A DNA stretch of 64,000 bases from Elusimicrobium sp. An273 (GCF_002159705.1 NZ_NFJD01000003.1:1-64000), one strand, 5' to 3'; numbered from the stretch's first letter, positions 1 through 9,309 are shown. The notes: generated by a model not told the origin, from the letters alone. Numbers and translations are program-made.

Positions 1-118
1 AAAGGCGCAGCGTTGCACGAGTTTGAGCGCAGCGAAAGGCGAGTGCCGCGAGCCCGGACTGCAGGCATTTTCCGTCAGGAAAATGACCGGAAGGCGAGTC
101 CCTCTCTGCACATGATTT
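1..118. other. unassigned, possibly structured RNA tail
   Basis: No convincing gene is seen. The stretch holds a perfect 8-bp stem with a GTCA tetraloop (CATTTTCC 66-73, GGAAAATG 78-85), and its outer parts (TGCACGAG near 15-22, CTCTCTGCA near 102-110) could pair imperfectly. It runs straight into an intrinsic terminator on the plus strand, so it is the 3' end of some transcript that begins outside the window. One frame is open from the window edge to a TGA at 113-115, but its Cys/Arg-rich translation does not look like protein. It could be a non-coding RNA tail or a repeat element. Confidence 0.3.
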
Positions 119-143
119 ACCCGGGTGCAAACCCGGGTTTTTT
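119..143 (+). terminator. intrinsic terminator at window start
   Basis: ACCCGGGT (119-126) pairs perfectly with ACCCGGGT (131-138) around a GCAA tetraloop, followed by a T-run to 143. It ends the transcript entering from the left edge and separates it from the EamA genes. Confidence 0.85.
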
Positions 144-203
144 GTTGGCGCCAGCACAAAATGACGCTGGCATTTTTCCTTTCTTTTTCCAAAACTTTCA
201 AAT

Positions 204-212
204 TGCTATAAT
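204..212 (+). promoter_or_regulatory. extended -10 promoter of first EamA gene
   Basis: A TGCTATAAT extended -10 element lies 34 bp before the ATG at 246. No good -35 is present, as is usual for extended -10 promoters. The gene's Shine-Dalgarno GGAG is at 232-235. Confidence 0.55.
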
Positions 213-245
213 TTATTTATCTTTTCACTTCGGAGAAAACCTTTT

Positions 246-1124
246 ATGACGCCTCTTTTGTCCGCCTGGATTTGCTGGGCCATTGTCGGCCTGTCGCCCA
301 TTGCCGGCAAATATGCGGCCGGCGTTATCAGCCCGGCTTTGCTCGTTTTTTTAGGCACGATTATCGGAGTATTGTATTTTACCCCGTGGATTACAAAAAA
401 CCATAAATGGGGGGAACTTCTTTCTGGGGAAACCTGCTGGAAATTTTTATTTATCGGCACCTTTGGCACCGCGCTTCCGTTTACCATTTCCCTCATCGCC
501 CTGCACTACACCACCCCGGGCAACGCCGCCATTTTGCAGCAATCGGAACTGCTGTATTCACTGCTGTTTGCGGGGATTTTTTTAAAAGAATTCCCCAGCC
601 GCCAGCAGCTGCTGGGAAGCGCTCTTATCGTGCTGGGGGTGCTGATTATTTTACTCAAAGAGCAATACACCCCGCGCTGGACGGGGGATTTGCTGATTGT
701 GGGCAGCACGTGGATGTTGCAGGCAGGGTCTACGGTCGCCAAAAAACTGCCCAAACATTTAGACCACCGCGTCATCGCCATGGCGCGCAACCTGTTTGCC
801 TTGCCGGCGCTGATCGGCATTTTGGCGGTAATGTGGGGAATGAAAGAATCCTTTGTGCTTCGGCCCAACCTGCAGATGTTCTCGGTACTGGCGTATACGG
901 GATTTTTAAAGTACGGGCTGGCCATGGTGGTCTGGTACAAGGCGATACGCGCCCTGGATTTAAGCAAAGTAACGGCTATTTACTTGTCTTATCCGGTGCT
1001 GTCGCTTATTTTATCGGCCCTGCTGGGGCTTGAAAACATCACCTGGCACCAAGCCGCCGGCCTGCTGCTTACGCTGGCCGGGGCCTACTGGGTGAGCCTG
1101 ACGGTAAAAAAAGAAGGGCATTAA
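246..1124 (+). CDS. EamA/DMT-family permease (first of tandem pair)
   Basis: This 292-residue inner-membrane protein has about ten hydrophobic segments arranged as two EamA halves, the usual size for drug/metabolite transporter family exporters. The second half ends with the typical signature of a Lys-rich tail after the last helix. It shares the same layout and motifs with the next gene (for example the GTFGTALPFTI segment against GTFGTALPMTI), so the two are tandem paralogues 47 bp apart. Known EamA proteins export amino acids, nucleosides or metabolites; the substrate cannot be read from sequence. A GGAG ribosome site precedes the ATG by 10 nt. Confidence 0.85.
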   Translation: MTPLLSAWICWAIVGLSPIAGKYAAGVISPALLVFLGTIIGVLYFTPWITKNHKWGELLSGETCWKFLFIGTFGTALPFTISLIALHYTTPGNAAILQQSELLYSLLFAGIFLKEFPSRQQLLGSALIVLGVLIILLKEQYTPRWTGDLLIVGSTWMLQAGSTVAKKLPKHLDHRVIAMARNLFALPALIGILAVMWGMKESFVLRPNLQMFSVLAYTGFLKYGLAMVVWYKAIRALDLSKVTAIYLSYPVLSLILSALLGLENITWHQAAGLLLTLAGAYWVSLTVKKEGH

Positions 1125-1171
1125 CCTTTCATACCCGCTAGGAATTAAGTACAATATATCCAGGAGAATTT

Positions 1172-2065
1172 ATGTTTAACATTGCCCCCGTTATCGCCAT
1201 TTGGATTGCATGGTTTGCCACCGCCGCCAATTTAGTGATCAGCAAAGCCGCCGTTCCGTACGTAACGTCCGCCCTGTTTATTTTGCTGGCGTGTGCCGTT
1301 GCTTCTGTATGTTTTTTGCCCTATATTCAAAAAACAAACGGCTGGCGCATTTTGCTGGATAAAAAAGTCTGGCCGCAATGTTTGGCGATGGGCACCTTTG
1401 GCACTGCGCTTCCCATGACGATCTTTATGATTGCCCTCAACTATACCACCCCTGTCAACGGAGCCATTTTAAACCAATTTGAAATTATCTACTCGCTTAT
1501 TTTATCGGCCATTTTGCTAAAAGAACGCCCCACCCTGCGGCAAATTGGCGGCTCGTTGCTGATTTTGCTGGGCGTAGGGCTGCTATTATGGCAGGCGGGC
1601 ACCACGGTGCAGTTAAAAGGGGATTTGATGATTATCGGCTGTTTGTGGATGTTCCAGCTGAGCCATATTTTTGCCAAAAAACTGCCGGCGCAAATGCCGC
1701 CGCAGTTGATTGCCGCGGCGCGGGCGCTGTTTGCCATTCCGGCCTTGGCGGTATTGGTGGCCTGGCTGGCGGCGTTTCAGGGGCCGCTGCAATTTGAAAG
1801 CAACGCCACGCTGTGGAGCATGCTGGTGCTGTGCGCCGTAGTAAACTATTTTTTGGGAAATACCTATTGGTACCAAGCCATCCGTCATATGGATTTAAGC
1901 AAGGCAACGGCAATTATTTTGTCGTACCCGGTGATGACGTTTGTGCTGGCCGTCCTGCTGGGGCAGGATAAAATTACCGCTTATAAAATACTGGGCATGG
2001 TGCTCGCCATCGGCGGGGCGTATATCGTAACCGGCCTGGTTAAGAAACAAGGAGAAACAAAATGA
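1172..2065 (+). CDS. EamA/DMT-family permease (second of tandem pair)
   Basis: This 297-residue, ten-helix EamA permease is a clear paralogue of the gene just upstream. It has its own -10-like TACAAT at 1150-1155 and a strong ribosome site (AGGAG at 1162-1166). Its last codons overlap the start of the HAD gene in an ATGA arrangement, so it is translationally coupled to that phosphatase. The pairing of two half-similar permeases could mean a heterodimer or two exporters of related substrates; neither can be decided here. Confidence 0.85.
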   Translation: MFNIAPVIAIWIAWFATAANLVISKAAVPYVTSALFILLACAVASVCFLPYIQKTNGWRILLDKKVWPQCLAMGTFGTALPMTIFMIALNYTTPVNGAILNQFEIIYSLILSAILLKERPTLRQIGGSLLILLGVGLLLWQAGTTVQLKGDLMIIGCLWMFQLSHIFAKKLPAQMPPQLIAAARALFAIPALAVLVAWLAAFQGPLQFESNATLWSMLVLCAVVNYFLGNTYWYQAIRHMDLSKATAIILSYPVMTFVLAVLLGQDKITAYKILGMVLAIGGAYIVTGLVKKQGETK

Positions 2066-2913
2066 AAAAGCTCGTTTTATTTGATTTGGACGGAACATTG
2101 GTCAATGCGGGAGGCGCCGGACGCACGGCCCTTAAAAAAGCGATGAAAGAACTCTACGGCACCGACCCGGAGTTTGACCATTCCCTCATTTCCGGCCGGA
2201 CGGATTTGGATAATTTTTCGATCGTTTACTCGTTAATTAAAAAAGGCAAAAAACCCACCGCCGCCGAAATGAAAAAAATGAAAGCCAAATACTTAGAGCT
2301 CCTGCCCGTAGAAGTACACGCCGCCGTGCGCTGCAAAAGATACGATTTAATCCCGGGCGTAGAAAAATTTTTAAAACTGTTGTCCAAAGACAAAGACGTT
2401 ATTTTGGGTTTGGGCACGGGCAATTTGGAAGAAGGCGCCAAAATCAAGCTGGCTCCCAGCAAGCTGGGCGAATACTTTAGCGTGGGAGGCTATGGGGAAG
2501 ACGGCCACACCCGCGAAGAAATGCTGCAGGCGGCCGTAAAACGCGCGGAGAAAAAATTTAAAACCAAAATCGCGCCCGAAGACGTCTACGTCATCGGCGA
2601 CACCCACCGCGACGTCTGCGCCGCCAAAAATTGCGGTTTTCACAGCGCGGTGTTGACCAACGGCTTTGGCGACGCCCAAAAAATCCAGCGTGCCGCCGCC
2701 GAACTGGAAACGAAAGATTTTACCGATATCACCACTTTCTGCGTCTGGCTGGGAATTAAAACCGACCCCAAAGGCGTCAAACGCGGCAGCTACATCATGC
2801 CCGCCAGCGCCATTGAACACGTGTTTTTCAGCCGCACGGGCATTGACGAAGACCGCCTGAAAATGCTGCGCATCAAAAAATACTCGGATTTGGAATCCGG
2901 AACCATTATGTGA
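2062..2913 (+). CDS. HAD-superfamily hydrolase (phosphoglycolate phosphatase-like)
   Basis: The protein has 283 residues. The catalytic HAD motif I, FDLDGT, is at residues 7-12, with nucleophile Asp8 and acid/base Asp10. A motif IV-like GDTHRD segment follows near residue 179, with a helical cap domain between them, as in phosphoglycolate phosphatase or beta-phosphoglucomutase relatives. The family dephosphorylates small metabolites in the cytoplasm. The C-terminal 60 residues (after the usual HAD end, ending in a KMLRIKKYSDLE segment) are an extra tail. The start overlaps the upstream EamA stop by 4 nt, and the cyclodeaminase-like gene follows 10 nt later, so the three probably form one operon. 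Confidence 0.8.
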   Translation: MKKLVLFDLDGTLVNAGGAGRTALKKAMKELYGTDPEFDHSLISGRTDLDNFSIVYSLIKKGKKPTAAEMKKMKAKYLELLPVEVHAAVRCKRYDLIPGVEKFLKLLSKDKDVILGLGTGNLEEGAKIKLAPSKLGEYFSVGGYGEDGHTREEMLQAAVKRAEKKFKTKIAPEDVYVIGDTHRDVCAAKNCGFHSAVLTNGFGDAQKIQRAAAELETKDFTDITTFCVWLGIKTDPKGVKRGSYIMPASAIEHVFFSRTGIDEDRLKMLRIKKYSDLESGTIM

Positions 2914-2923
2914 GGCACCAAAA

Positions 2924-3493
2924 ATGGAATGGTACACCGCTGCAGAACGTTTTACCGAAGCGTTAGCCTCCTCGGAACCAACCCCGGGGGGCGGGGCCGC
3001 TGCCGCCATGGCGGGGGCCATGGGCTGCGCGTTGGCGATTATGGCCGTGGGAACCACGCTTAAACGCAAAGCCACGCCCGAAGACGCACGCCCGCGCCTG
3101 ACGCAAAGTTTAAAAAGGCTGAGCGCTTTTAAAAACGAACTCAAAGGCTACATCCAAAAAGACGGGGAAGCGTATGCCGCGTATCTGACGGCAAAAAAAC
3201 TGCCCAAGGAATCTGCCGAGCGGGAAAAAGCGGTGCAGGACGCTTTGCTGTTTGCCGCGCGGGTGCCGGCGGATGCGGCGTCGGCGGCCATGCACTGCCT
3301 GCGGGAAGTGGACGCTATTAAAAGCGACGTGGCCGAAATTATCCTGTCGGATATATACTGCGCCAAACACCTGCTGCAGGCGTGCATCAAAAGCTCGGTG
3401 GAAAGCATTCGGGCCAACCTGTCTTTCATTACCAATGAAGACCGGGTTAACGAAATTAACAAGCAGATTGCCTCGTTTTTAAAGGTCTGCTAA
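2924..3493 (+). CDS. cyclodeaminase/cyclohydrolase family protein (FTCD_C fold)
   Basis: At 189 residues this matches the stand-alone C-terminal domain of formiminotransferase-cyclodeaminase. The N-terminal signature PTPGGGAAAAMAGAMGCAL (about residues 19-37) is the glycine-rich folate-binding segment of that family. Known members act as formimino-THF cyclodeaminase or methenyl-THF cyclohydrolase (FchA), so a role in one-carbon folate metabolism is likely. No formiminotransferase domain or histidine-degradation gene is nearby, which favours the cyclohydrolase reading. It is packed between the HAD gene and the next uncharacterised gene with 10-12 nt gaps. Confidence 0.8.
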   Translation: MEWYTAAERFTEALASSEPTPGGGAAAAMAGAMGCALAIMAVGTTLKRKATPEDARPRLTQSLKRLSAFKNELKGYIQKDGEAYAAYLTAKKLPKESAEREKAVQDALLFAARVPADAASAAMHCLREVDAIKSDVAEIILSDIYCAKHLLQACIKSSVESIRANLSFITNEDRVNEINKQIASFLKVC

Positions 3494-3505
3494 AAGGACA
3501 ATCTT

Positions 3506-5065
3506 ATGAGCGATAAAGCAAACAAAAGAAGCGGTATGCTGGGCACCATTTACAACATGCTCCCCGGTATTGACGACGATTACGCCGCCAAACTGGTTTA
3601 CACCCTGGAAGACAAAAAAACCCTGCCCCAGCTGCAGCAGGATATTGCCAATATCGCCGCCCAACTGAGCTCGGACTCGCCGATGACGGACACCATCGTC
3701 GCAAAAATTCTGCTGGACGAAATCACCATCCCCGCCGCACTGCGCCAGCTGCGCATTTACAACAATTCCACCTCTATCAGCGAGTTGTGCGCCGCACTGG
3801 AAATTCCGGCCAAAGACACCGCCAAGCTGTTGGAAGTCTATTCTTCCTTTTCTTCCCGCAAATACTTTGACGAAGAATTCGCCTCCGCCCTAAAAGACGT
3901 GCAGGACAGCGATATGGAAGACGCCAAAAAAGCGCTCCACGCCGTAGACGTATTGCTAAAACAGGCCGATGCGCTTTTGCACAATTCGCCCAAAACTGCC
4001 AAGCAAAATAAAAAGGATATTTTTAAAACGGCCGACAAATACCACCTTTCCGTTAAAATTACTGCCGAGCTGGAATTGCTCTACACCCAGCCGGCCAGCA
4101 TTGCTTTCCAACCGGAATTTGAAAAACTGTTCAAATCCCTCATCGCCCAAAATCCGGACAAGCACCTCTGCGCTTCTTTGACGGCCCATGCCATGCTGTG
4201 CCAAATTACGCCTAAAGACGCGCAGGATATTGCGCTGCTTTCCAAACTGTTAAACGGCCGCATTTTGGAAGAAGATTTGTTGATTATCGCCTGCCGTTAC
4301 CTGAAGGTCAAAGCGCCGGCCGACATTGCGGCCACCTTTGAAGCCGTGCTTAAAAAACTGCCCCATGTGTCCAGCCCGGAAGAAAACTTAGGCCTGGCCG
4401 TGCGGGTACTTTTGGACGGAACGGCCGAGAGTTTTGAAAAAGCCAGCCAGAAAGCTTCCGTCCTGCGGGAGCGCGAAGTGCTGCGCAAGGCGTTATCCAA
4501 AAAAGAGCTCTACAGCGGCTATGAATATGATTTGGCGGAACACTTTGGCGGCAAAAAAACGTTCGTCCAAATTGAACGGGAAATGACCGACCTCCTAAAC
4601 AGCCTGCCTTTTTGCAGCGACCCCAAGGACAACAAAGAACTGGCCTGCAAAGTGCTGTTGGGCTCGCTAAGCCAGGAAGAAGCCGCCAAACAAGCCCAGT
4701 ACCTGCGCGATTTAAAAGCCCAAACGCTTACCCAGGGGCTTGCGCCGGAACTGATGAAAAGCTACCTAGGCACCAAACCGGCCGAAGAGCTGATTAAATT
4801 TTTTGAAGAATCGCTTGCTCCTTATACATTTTGGAAGTCCGACCGGGAAAAACATATTTTTGCCCTGCGTACGCTGGTGGGGGAGTTGAACGGCACCTAC
4901 AACCGCCGGATTTCCCAATTTGTACTGGAAATGCTGGAAAACGGCTCTTCCCTGGACGTAATGACGGATATGCTGGAAAACATCCAAAAGAAAAAAACCA
5001 GCCAGGAAGAACTGGAAAAACTGTTGGAACGCTACAAACAGGCGCGGGCCGCTTCCAAAGCGTAA
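3506..5065 (+). CDS. uncharacterised helical cytoplasmic protein
   Basis: This 519-residue protein is not recognised. It is almost wholly alpha-helical by composition, rich in Ala, Leu, Lys and Glu, with no signal peptide or membrane segment and no enzymatic motif that I can see. Segments with similar spacing (SPEENLGLAVRVLLDG and DPKDNKELACKVLLG) suggest internal helical repeats of about 95 residues in the second half. It starts 12 nt after the cyclodeaminase-like gene with an AAAGGAC ribosome site and is probably the last gene of that operon. The following GYF-like protein gene has a separate upstream region. Confidence 0.7.
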   Translation: MSDKANKRSGMLGTIYNMLPGIDDDYAAKLVYTLEDKKTLPQLQQDIANIAAQLSSDSPMTDTIVAKILLDEITIPAALRQLRIYNNSTSISELCAALEIPAKDTAKLLEVYSSFSSRKYFDEEFASALKDVQDSDMEDAKKALHAVDVLLKQADALLHNSPKTAKQNKKDIFKTADKYHLSVKITAELELLYTQPASIAFQPEFEKLFKSLIAQNPDKHLCASLTAHAMLCQITPKDAQDIALLSKLLNGRILEEDLLIIACRYLKVKAPADIAATFEAVLKKLPHVSSPEENLGLAVRVLLDGTAESFEKASQKASVLREREVLRKALSKKELYSGYEYDLAEHFGGKKTFVQIEREMTDLLNSLPFCSDPKDNKELACKVLLGSLSQEEAAKQAQYLRDLKAQTLTQGLAPELMKSYLGTKPAEELIKFFEESLAPYTFWKSDREKHIFALRTLVGELNGTYNRRISQFVLEMLENGSSLDVMTDMLENIQKKKTSQEELEKLLERYKQARAASKA

Positions 5066-5157
5066 ACGCACCGTAGTAAAAAAATGTTTTAAATTGCGCG
5101 ATAATTTGCTATGCTTTTATCGTGCCGTGCTATATTTATTTTCAAGGGTGAAAAAAT

Positions 5158-7863
5158 ATGAGATATTGGGTTTATATCAACGACAAAGTAGACGGGCCTT
5201 ACGAAGAAGATAAACTGGTAACGCTCCAGGGCTTTACCCCAGACACGTTAATCTGCGCCGAAGAAATCGCCGCCGGCGGCAGCCAGGAATGGGTAAAAGC
5301 TTCCAGCATTTTTGAATTTGACCAAGTGCAGCAGCCGGCCAACCAGCCGCTTCCCGCCGAAGAAGTGTTCAACACCCAAACGGCCCACAGCGAGCCTTTA
5401 GCTTCGGAAAAAACGCTCCGCGTGGAAAACGCGGCCAACGGCGACGTCAATAAATTACTTTTGGAAAAAATTGATTTTTTAACCCGCGAAATTACCGGTT
5501 TGCAGGAAAAGCTTGACGATATGAAAAACAAACTGGACGCGGCTATTTTGTCTTCTCACTACACCCAGCCGGCAGCGGCCCAATCTTATTCGGCCCCGCA
5601 GGCAAACGACCAGCACACCATCACCCTTACCCGCCAGGATGTAAATGAAGAAAACGAAGACGCCCTGATTACCAATACGGAAAGCCTCGTTTCGCAGGCG
5701 GAAAATATCGTTGCCGCGGCCAATCAGGAAGAAAAACCCTTGGATATGCTCGGCCCGGTGGACTTGGGCGATAAAAAGCAAGACGCCACCCCGACGGAAG
5801 TTTCGTTGGGCTCCAAAGCCGAAGAAGAAGTCGTCTTGCGCTCGGCGCTGGATTCGCTTTATAACGCCAAAACCGTTCAGACCCAAGAAGAAAAAGAAAG
5901 CACCTTCCAGGATTTGCTCACGCCCCAGCAAGCCAAAATTTTGGCCGAACAAGCCGCGCCTGCTCCGGCAGAAGAAGCCCACAAACCCACTTTGGATGAA
6001 GCGTTAAAAGAAGTGCAGAAAGCGGACGAAGCGTTAACCGCGCACGAAGCCGAAAAAGACGCTTTGCTTAAAGAACTGACTGCTGAACCCAAAGAAGACG
6101 TACTGGATCAGGTCATCAAAGAAAGAGAAGAAGAAAAGAAAGCGGAAACCTTTAAAATGGCGCAGGCAGCCGCCGTGGGCGCCGCGGCCGGAGTAGCGGC
6201 TGCAGCCGCTTTGCACCCGGCGGAAGAGTCGGAGAAAAAAGAAGAAGTCCCCGGCTTGGAAACGGTAGAAGAAGCCGCCGCCGAACCGGTGGAAGAAAAG
6301 AAAACCCTTGATTTTACCGACGAAAACGCCAGCCCGGCCCTTTCCATTGCGCCCGACCGCGCCGAACCGGAAAAACAGGAAGAAGTAAAACCCGCTTCCG
6401 AAATGCCGGCAGACGTACCGGCCGAACAGACCCCGGCGCAAACCCAGCCGGATGACAATATGCCGCATTTATCCGTACTGCCTTCCTCGGATGAAATGCC
6501 CGGCAAAACGGCCGCTCCCGCCGAAGAAGACAAAAAAGGAGAAACCGTGCAGGAACTGGTGCCCGGCGCTAAGACGGAAAAGCCGGACGGCGTGCTGATT
6601 ACGGAAGAAGATTTAAACGAGGCGTTTTCGGAAAGAAACAACGATTCCAACCAGAGCGTTGAACAATTGTTTGGTTTGGCGCCGGAACAAACGTCCGATA
6701 AAAAGGAAGAAGCGCCCGCTCCCGCTTCGCAGGAGCCACAGACGTTGCCGCAATTTAGCGACCAAACGGCGGACAAGCCGCTGCCTATGGGCAATCCTAA
6801 CGACTTGACGGAAATTGAACTCAAAGAAGGTTCCACCTATTTAATTTCCGATTTTGTGCCGCCCGCCCAAACCAACGGCAATGAACTGCCGAAAGAAATT
6901 TCCAAATTGGACGCCAAACCGGTGGAAGAAAAAGTGCCGCAGCAAAACGCCCAGGAAACCAAACCGGCTGAAGTGCAGGAAATGGTTTCTCCGTTAAAAC
7001 AAACGGAAAAAACCGTAGAAGCCGCGGCCGACGCCCCTAAAGACGTGACTGTTTCCCAAATTATTTTGGAAAACACCATTAAAACCAAACGCGGGGCTAC
7101 GCTGGACATCAAAACCGTACCGATGGTACCGGAACCGGCCCAGTCCGACCGTCTGCATTTGGACAATATGGACGACGACCTCAACACCCAGCACGACTTA
7201 AAGGCCGCAGACGTAAAACCGGCCGGCAAAACCACTAAGCTCGTGGCGGGAACGCTGGTAACGGTGGTGCTGGCGGCGTTAATTTATGTAATGCTCGCCT
7301 TTATGAATTTAATTCCGCCGCAGTTTAACCTGCTGTCTTCCGAACCGACGGCACAGCAAGTGGCCGAGCAAAATGCCCAAATGGATGAGATGTTAGGCAC
7401 CCAGGCCCAGCCTGCCGCCCAACCCGCGGCCCAACAAACCCCGGCCGCCAACCCGATGGATACGGTGTTGGACGAGGTGAAGAACTATCCGCTGATGAAC
7501 GGCTATACGCTTAAGCAGTTTATTGAAGCCAAACACCCCGCGGCGAAGGATCTGATTACGTGGGATATTTCTACGGCCGTAGATCCGGACAATTACTCCG
7601 TCTTGGTAAAAGTTCCGCCGGAGAATCCGCAGAGCTTCAAAATCTCCTACCGCTTTAACTACAACACGGTTACCAAAGCGTTAGACCCGACCATTTCGGA
7701 TGCCAAAAACCTGTTGGACTCGGCAGCGCAAGGCGCCGCCCTGCCGCAACAGCCCGCCGCCCAACAAGGGCAGCCCGCTATGGCCCCGATGCAGGGGGGG
7801 AATATGACCCCTCAGCCCGCACCGGCGCAAGCGGCACCGGTTACTTCAACCGTTCAGTATTAA
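5158..7863 (+). CDS. GYF_2-like domain protein with acidic linker and late membrane anchor
   Basis: Residues 1-58 look like a GYF_2 domain (MRYWVYINDKVDGPYEEDKL, then a QEWVKASSIFEF end), a small fold that binds proline-rich peptides. A coiled coil follows at about 97-131. Then comes a very long low-complexity acidic, Ala/Pro/Glu-rich region, including an Ala/Gly stretch near 334-353. A single transmembrane helix lies near 694-717, followed by a Gln/Pro/Ala linker and a compact region of about 90 residues containing YTLKQFIEAKHP. This predicts a cytoplasmic GYF head and long tether with an exported C-terminal domain. Function unknown; a role in organising envelope or secretion complexes is only a guess. 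Confidence 0.75.
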   Translation: MRYWVYINDKVDGPYEEDKLVTLQGFTPDTLICAEEIAAGGSQEWVKASSIFEFDQVQQPANQPLPAEEVFNTQTAHSEPLASEKTLRVENAANGDVNKLLLEKIDFLTREITGLQEKLDDMKNKLDAAILSSHYTQPAAAQSYSAPQANDQHTITLTRQDVNEENEDALITNTESLVSQAENIVAAANQEEKPLDMLGPVDLGDKKQDATPTEVSLGSKAEEEVVLRSALDSLYNAKTVQTQEEKESTFQDLLTPQQAKILAEQAAPAPAEEAHKPTLDEALKEVQKADEALTAHEAEKDALLKELTAEPKEDVLDQVIKEREEEKKAETFKMAQAAAVGAAAGVAAAAALHPAEESEKKEEVPGLETVEEAAAEPVEEKKTLDFTDENASPALSIAPDRAEPEKQEEVKPASEMPADVPAEQTPAQTQPDDNMPHLSVLPSSDEMPGKTAAPAEEDKKGETVQELVPGAKTEKPDGVLITEEDLNEAFSERNNDSNQSVEQLFGLAPEQTSDKKEEAPAPASQEPQTLPQFSDQTADKPLPMGNPNDLTEIELKEGSTYLISDFVPPAQTNGNELPKEISKLDAKPVEEKVPQQNAQETKPAEVQEMVSPLKQTEKTVEAAADAPKDVTVSQIILENTIKTKRGATLDIKTVPMVPEPAQSDRLHLDNMDDDLNTQHDLKAADVKPAGKTTKLVAGTLVTVVLAALIYVMLAFMNLIPPQFNLLSSEPTAQQVAEQNAQMDEMLGTQAQPAAQPAAQQTPAANPMDTVLDEVKNYPLMNGYTLKQFIEAKHPAAKDLITWDISTAVDPDNYSVLVKVPPENPQSFKISYRFNYNTVTKALDPTISDAKNLLDSAAQGAALPQQPAAQQGQPAMAPMQGGNMTPQPAPAQAAPVTSTVQY

Positions 7864-7877
7864 TTTAAACTTCCAAA

Positions 7878-7903
7878 GGCCCCGCGAAAGCGGGGCTTTT
7901 TTT
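7878..7903 (+). terminator. intrinsic terminator after GYF_2-like gene
   Basis: GCCCCGC (7879-7885) and GCGGGGC (7890-7896) form a stem around a GAAA tetraloop, followed by seven T. Confidence 0.92.
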
Positions 7904-7962
7904 GTGGCACATTTCCCTTTATCCACGAGGTTATAAACAAAATTTAGGGCCTTTTTAGCCGA

Positions 7963-7994
7963 AAGAAACCCGGCCTGCCGCCAGGCAGACCGGG
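7963..7994 (-). terminator. probable terminator of pepT
   Basis: Read on the minus strand, CCCGG-T-CTGCC pairs with GGCAG-G-CCGGG around a short loop and is followed by TTTCTTT. It lies directly downstream of the pepT stop codon. Confidence 0.7.
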
Positions 7995-8011
7995 TATTGG
8001 CATAAAGGCCT

Positions 8012-9247
8012 TTATTTTACCGCGTCTTTGACAATGCTCTCCAGCACGCGGAAGGCTTTTTCCACCCAGCCTAAGCTAATCCATTCATACGGCCCGTGGG
8101 GGTTTTCATACCCGGCAAAGATGTTGGGCGTGGGCAAGCCGCGCAAGCTCATCTGCGCGCCGTCTGTACCGCCGCGGGCCTGCGTCAAGCGGTACTGCAC
8201 ATGATTTTCATTCAGCGCTTTTTCCAGCAATTCCATAGCCTGCGGGCGTTCTTTCAAAATCTCCCGCATATTGCGGTATTGCTTTTTAAATTCCACTTCA
8301 ATCTTTGCCGCCGGATATTTTTGGCGCTTTTCGGCTACCAATTCTTCCAACATCTTTTTTAAGTTTTCAAACTTGGCCAAATCGTGCTCGCGCACAATTC
8401 CTTTTACCACCACTTTATCCAGGCCGCCTTCTATATCTTTAAACAGCACAAACCCTTCTTCGCCCTCGGTGGTTTCGGGCAGTTTGTCTTCCGGCCAGGA
8501 GGAAATAATATCCGCCGCAATCCGCACGGGGTTGGCCATAAAGCCCTTGGCCGAACCCGGATGGCAGGTTTTGCCGATAATGTGCAGGGTAACCGTATCG
8601 GCGTTAAAGTTGCCGCAGTCAATATCCCCTAAGGTGGAACCGTCTACGGTATAGGCAAAATCCGCGCCGAATTTTTCAATGTTAAAATAGGCAATACCGG
8701 TGCCGGTTTCTTCGTCAATGGTAAAAGCCGCTTTGATTGGGCCGTGTTTAATTTCGGGGTGCTGCGTTAAGTATTCGGCCAGCGTCATGATGGTGGCAAT
8801 GCCGATTTTGTCATCGCCCGCCAGCAGGGAATTGCCGTCTGCCGTAATAATATCGTCCCCAATGCACAAATTCAATTTGGGAGCCGTTTGCGGGGTAAGG
8901 TACATTTTTTTATCGGCGTTAATGGTAAGGGTGCCGCCGTCATAATTGGGGTGAAGCTGCGGGCGGATGTCTTTGCCGCTGTAGTCGCAAACGGTATCCA
9001 TATGGGCAAAAAGACCAATTACAGGCGCCTTCTTATCCGTATTGGCCGGCAGCAACCCGGTTACAAAGCCGTATTCATCCACTTCCACCTCGGTAAATCC
9101 GACGGTTTTCATTTCCTGCGCCAGCATATGCGCAAAGGACATTTGGCTGGCGGTGGTAGGCGTTACGGTGCTGAGGGGGTCGCTGGTGGTATCAATGGCC
9201 ACATAGCGGACGAAACGGTCATAAATTTTTTGCTGTAATTGATTCAT
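8012..9247 (-). CDS. pepT: peptidase T (tripeptide aminopeptidase)
   Basis: The protein has 411 residues, the usual PepT length. It carries the M20 metallopeptidase signature: FAHMDT (first zinc ligand region), LLAGDDKIG (bridging Asp), DEETGTG (catalytic Glu pair), a lid-domain HPG, and the C-terminal ARGGTDGAQMSLRGLPTPN that contributes the last zinc ligand. PepT removes the N-terminal residue from tripeptides in the cytoplasm, fitting an amino-acid-using gut bacterium. It is monocistronic: a terminator follows, and the divergent lipoprotein gene shares its short AT-rich upstream region. Confidence 0.93.
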   Translation of the reverse strand: MNQLQQKIYDRFVRYVAIDTTSDPLSTVTPTTASQMSFAHMLAQEMKTVGFTEVEVDEYGFVTGLLPANTDKKAPVIGLFAHMDTVCDYSGKDIRPQLHPNYDGGTLTINADKKMYLTPQTAPKLNLCIGDDIITADGNSLLAGDDKIGIATIMTLAEYLTQHPEIKHGPIKAAFTIDEETGTGIAYFNIEKFGADFAYTVDGSTLGDIDCGNFNADTVTLHIIGKTCHPGSAKGFMANPVRIAADIISSWPEDKLPETTEGEEGFVLFKDIEGGLDKVVVKGIVREHDLAKFENLKKMLEELVAEKRQKYPAAKIEVEFKKQYRNMREILKERPQAMELLEKALNENHVQYRLTQARGGTDGAQMSLRGLPTPNIFAGYENPHGPYEWISLGWVEKAFRVLESIVKDAVK

Positions 9248-9309
9248 ATTTTCTCCCTTAAATTCTTATTTTATTATACAATTTATTATTCTAAGACTTG
9301 GGAGGTTTC

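Noticed and set aside
13..249. 78-codon plus-strand frame at the left edge
   Set aside because: It starts on TTG, runs through an intrinsic terminator and the EamA promoter and overlaps the EamA start.
2371..3144. 257-codon frame on the minus strand opposite the HAD and cyclodeaminase genes
   Set aside because: It is the complement of two recognised genes in frame with their third-position bias and has no family features.
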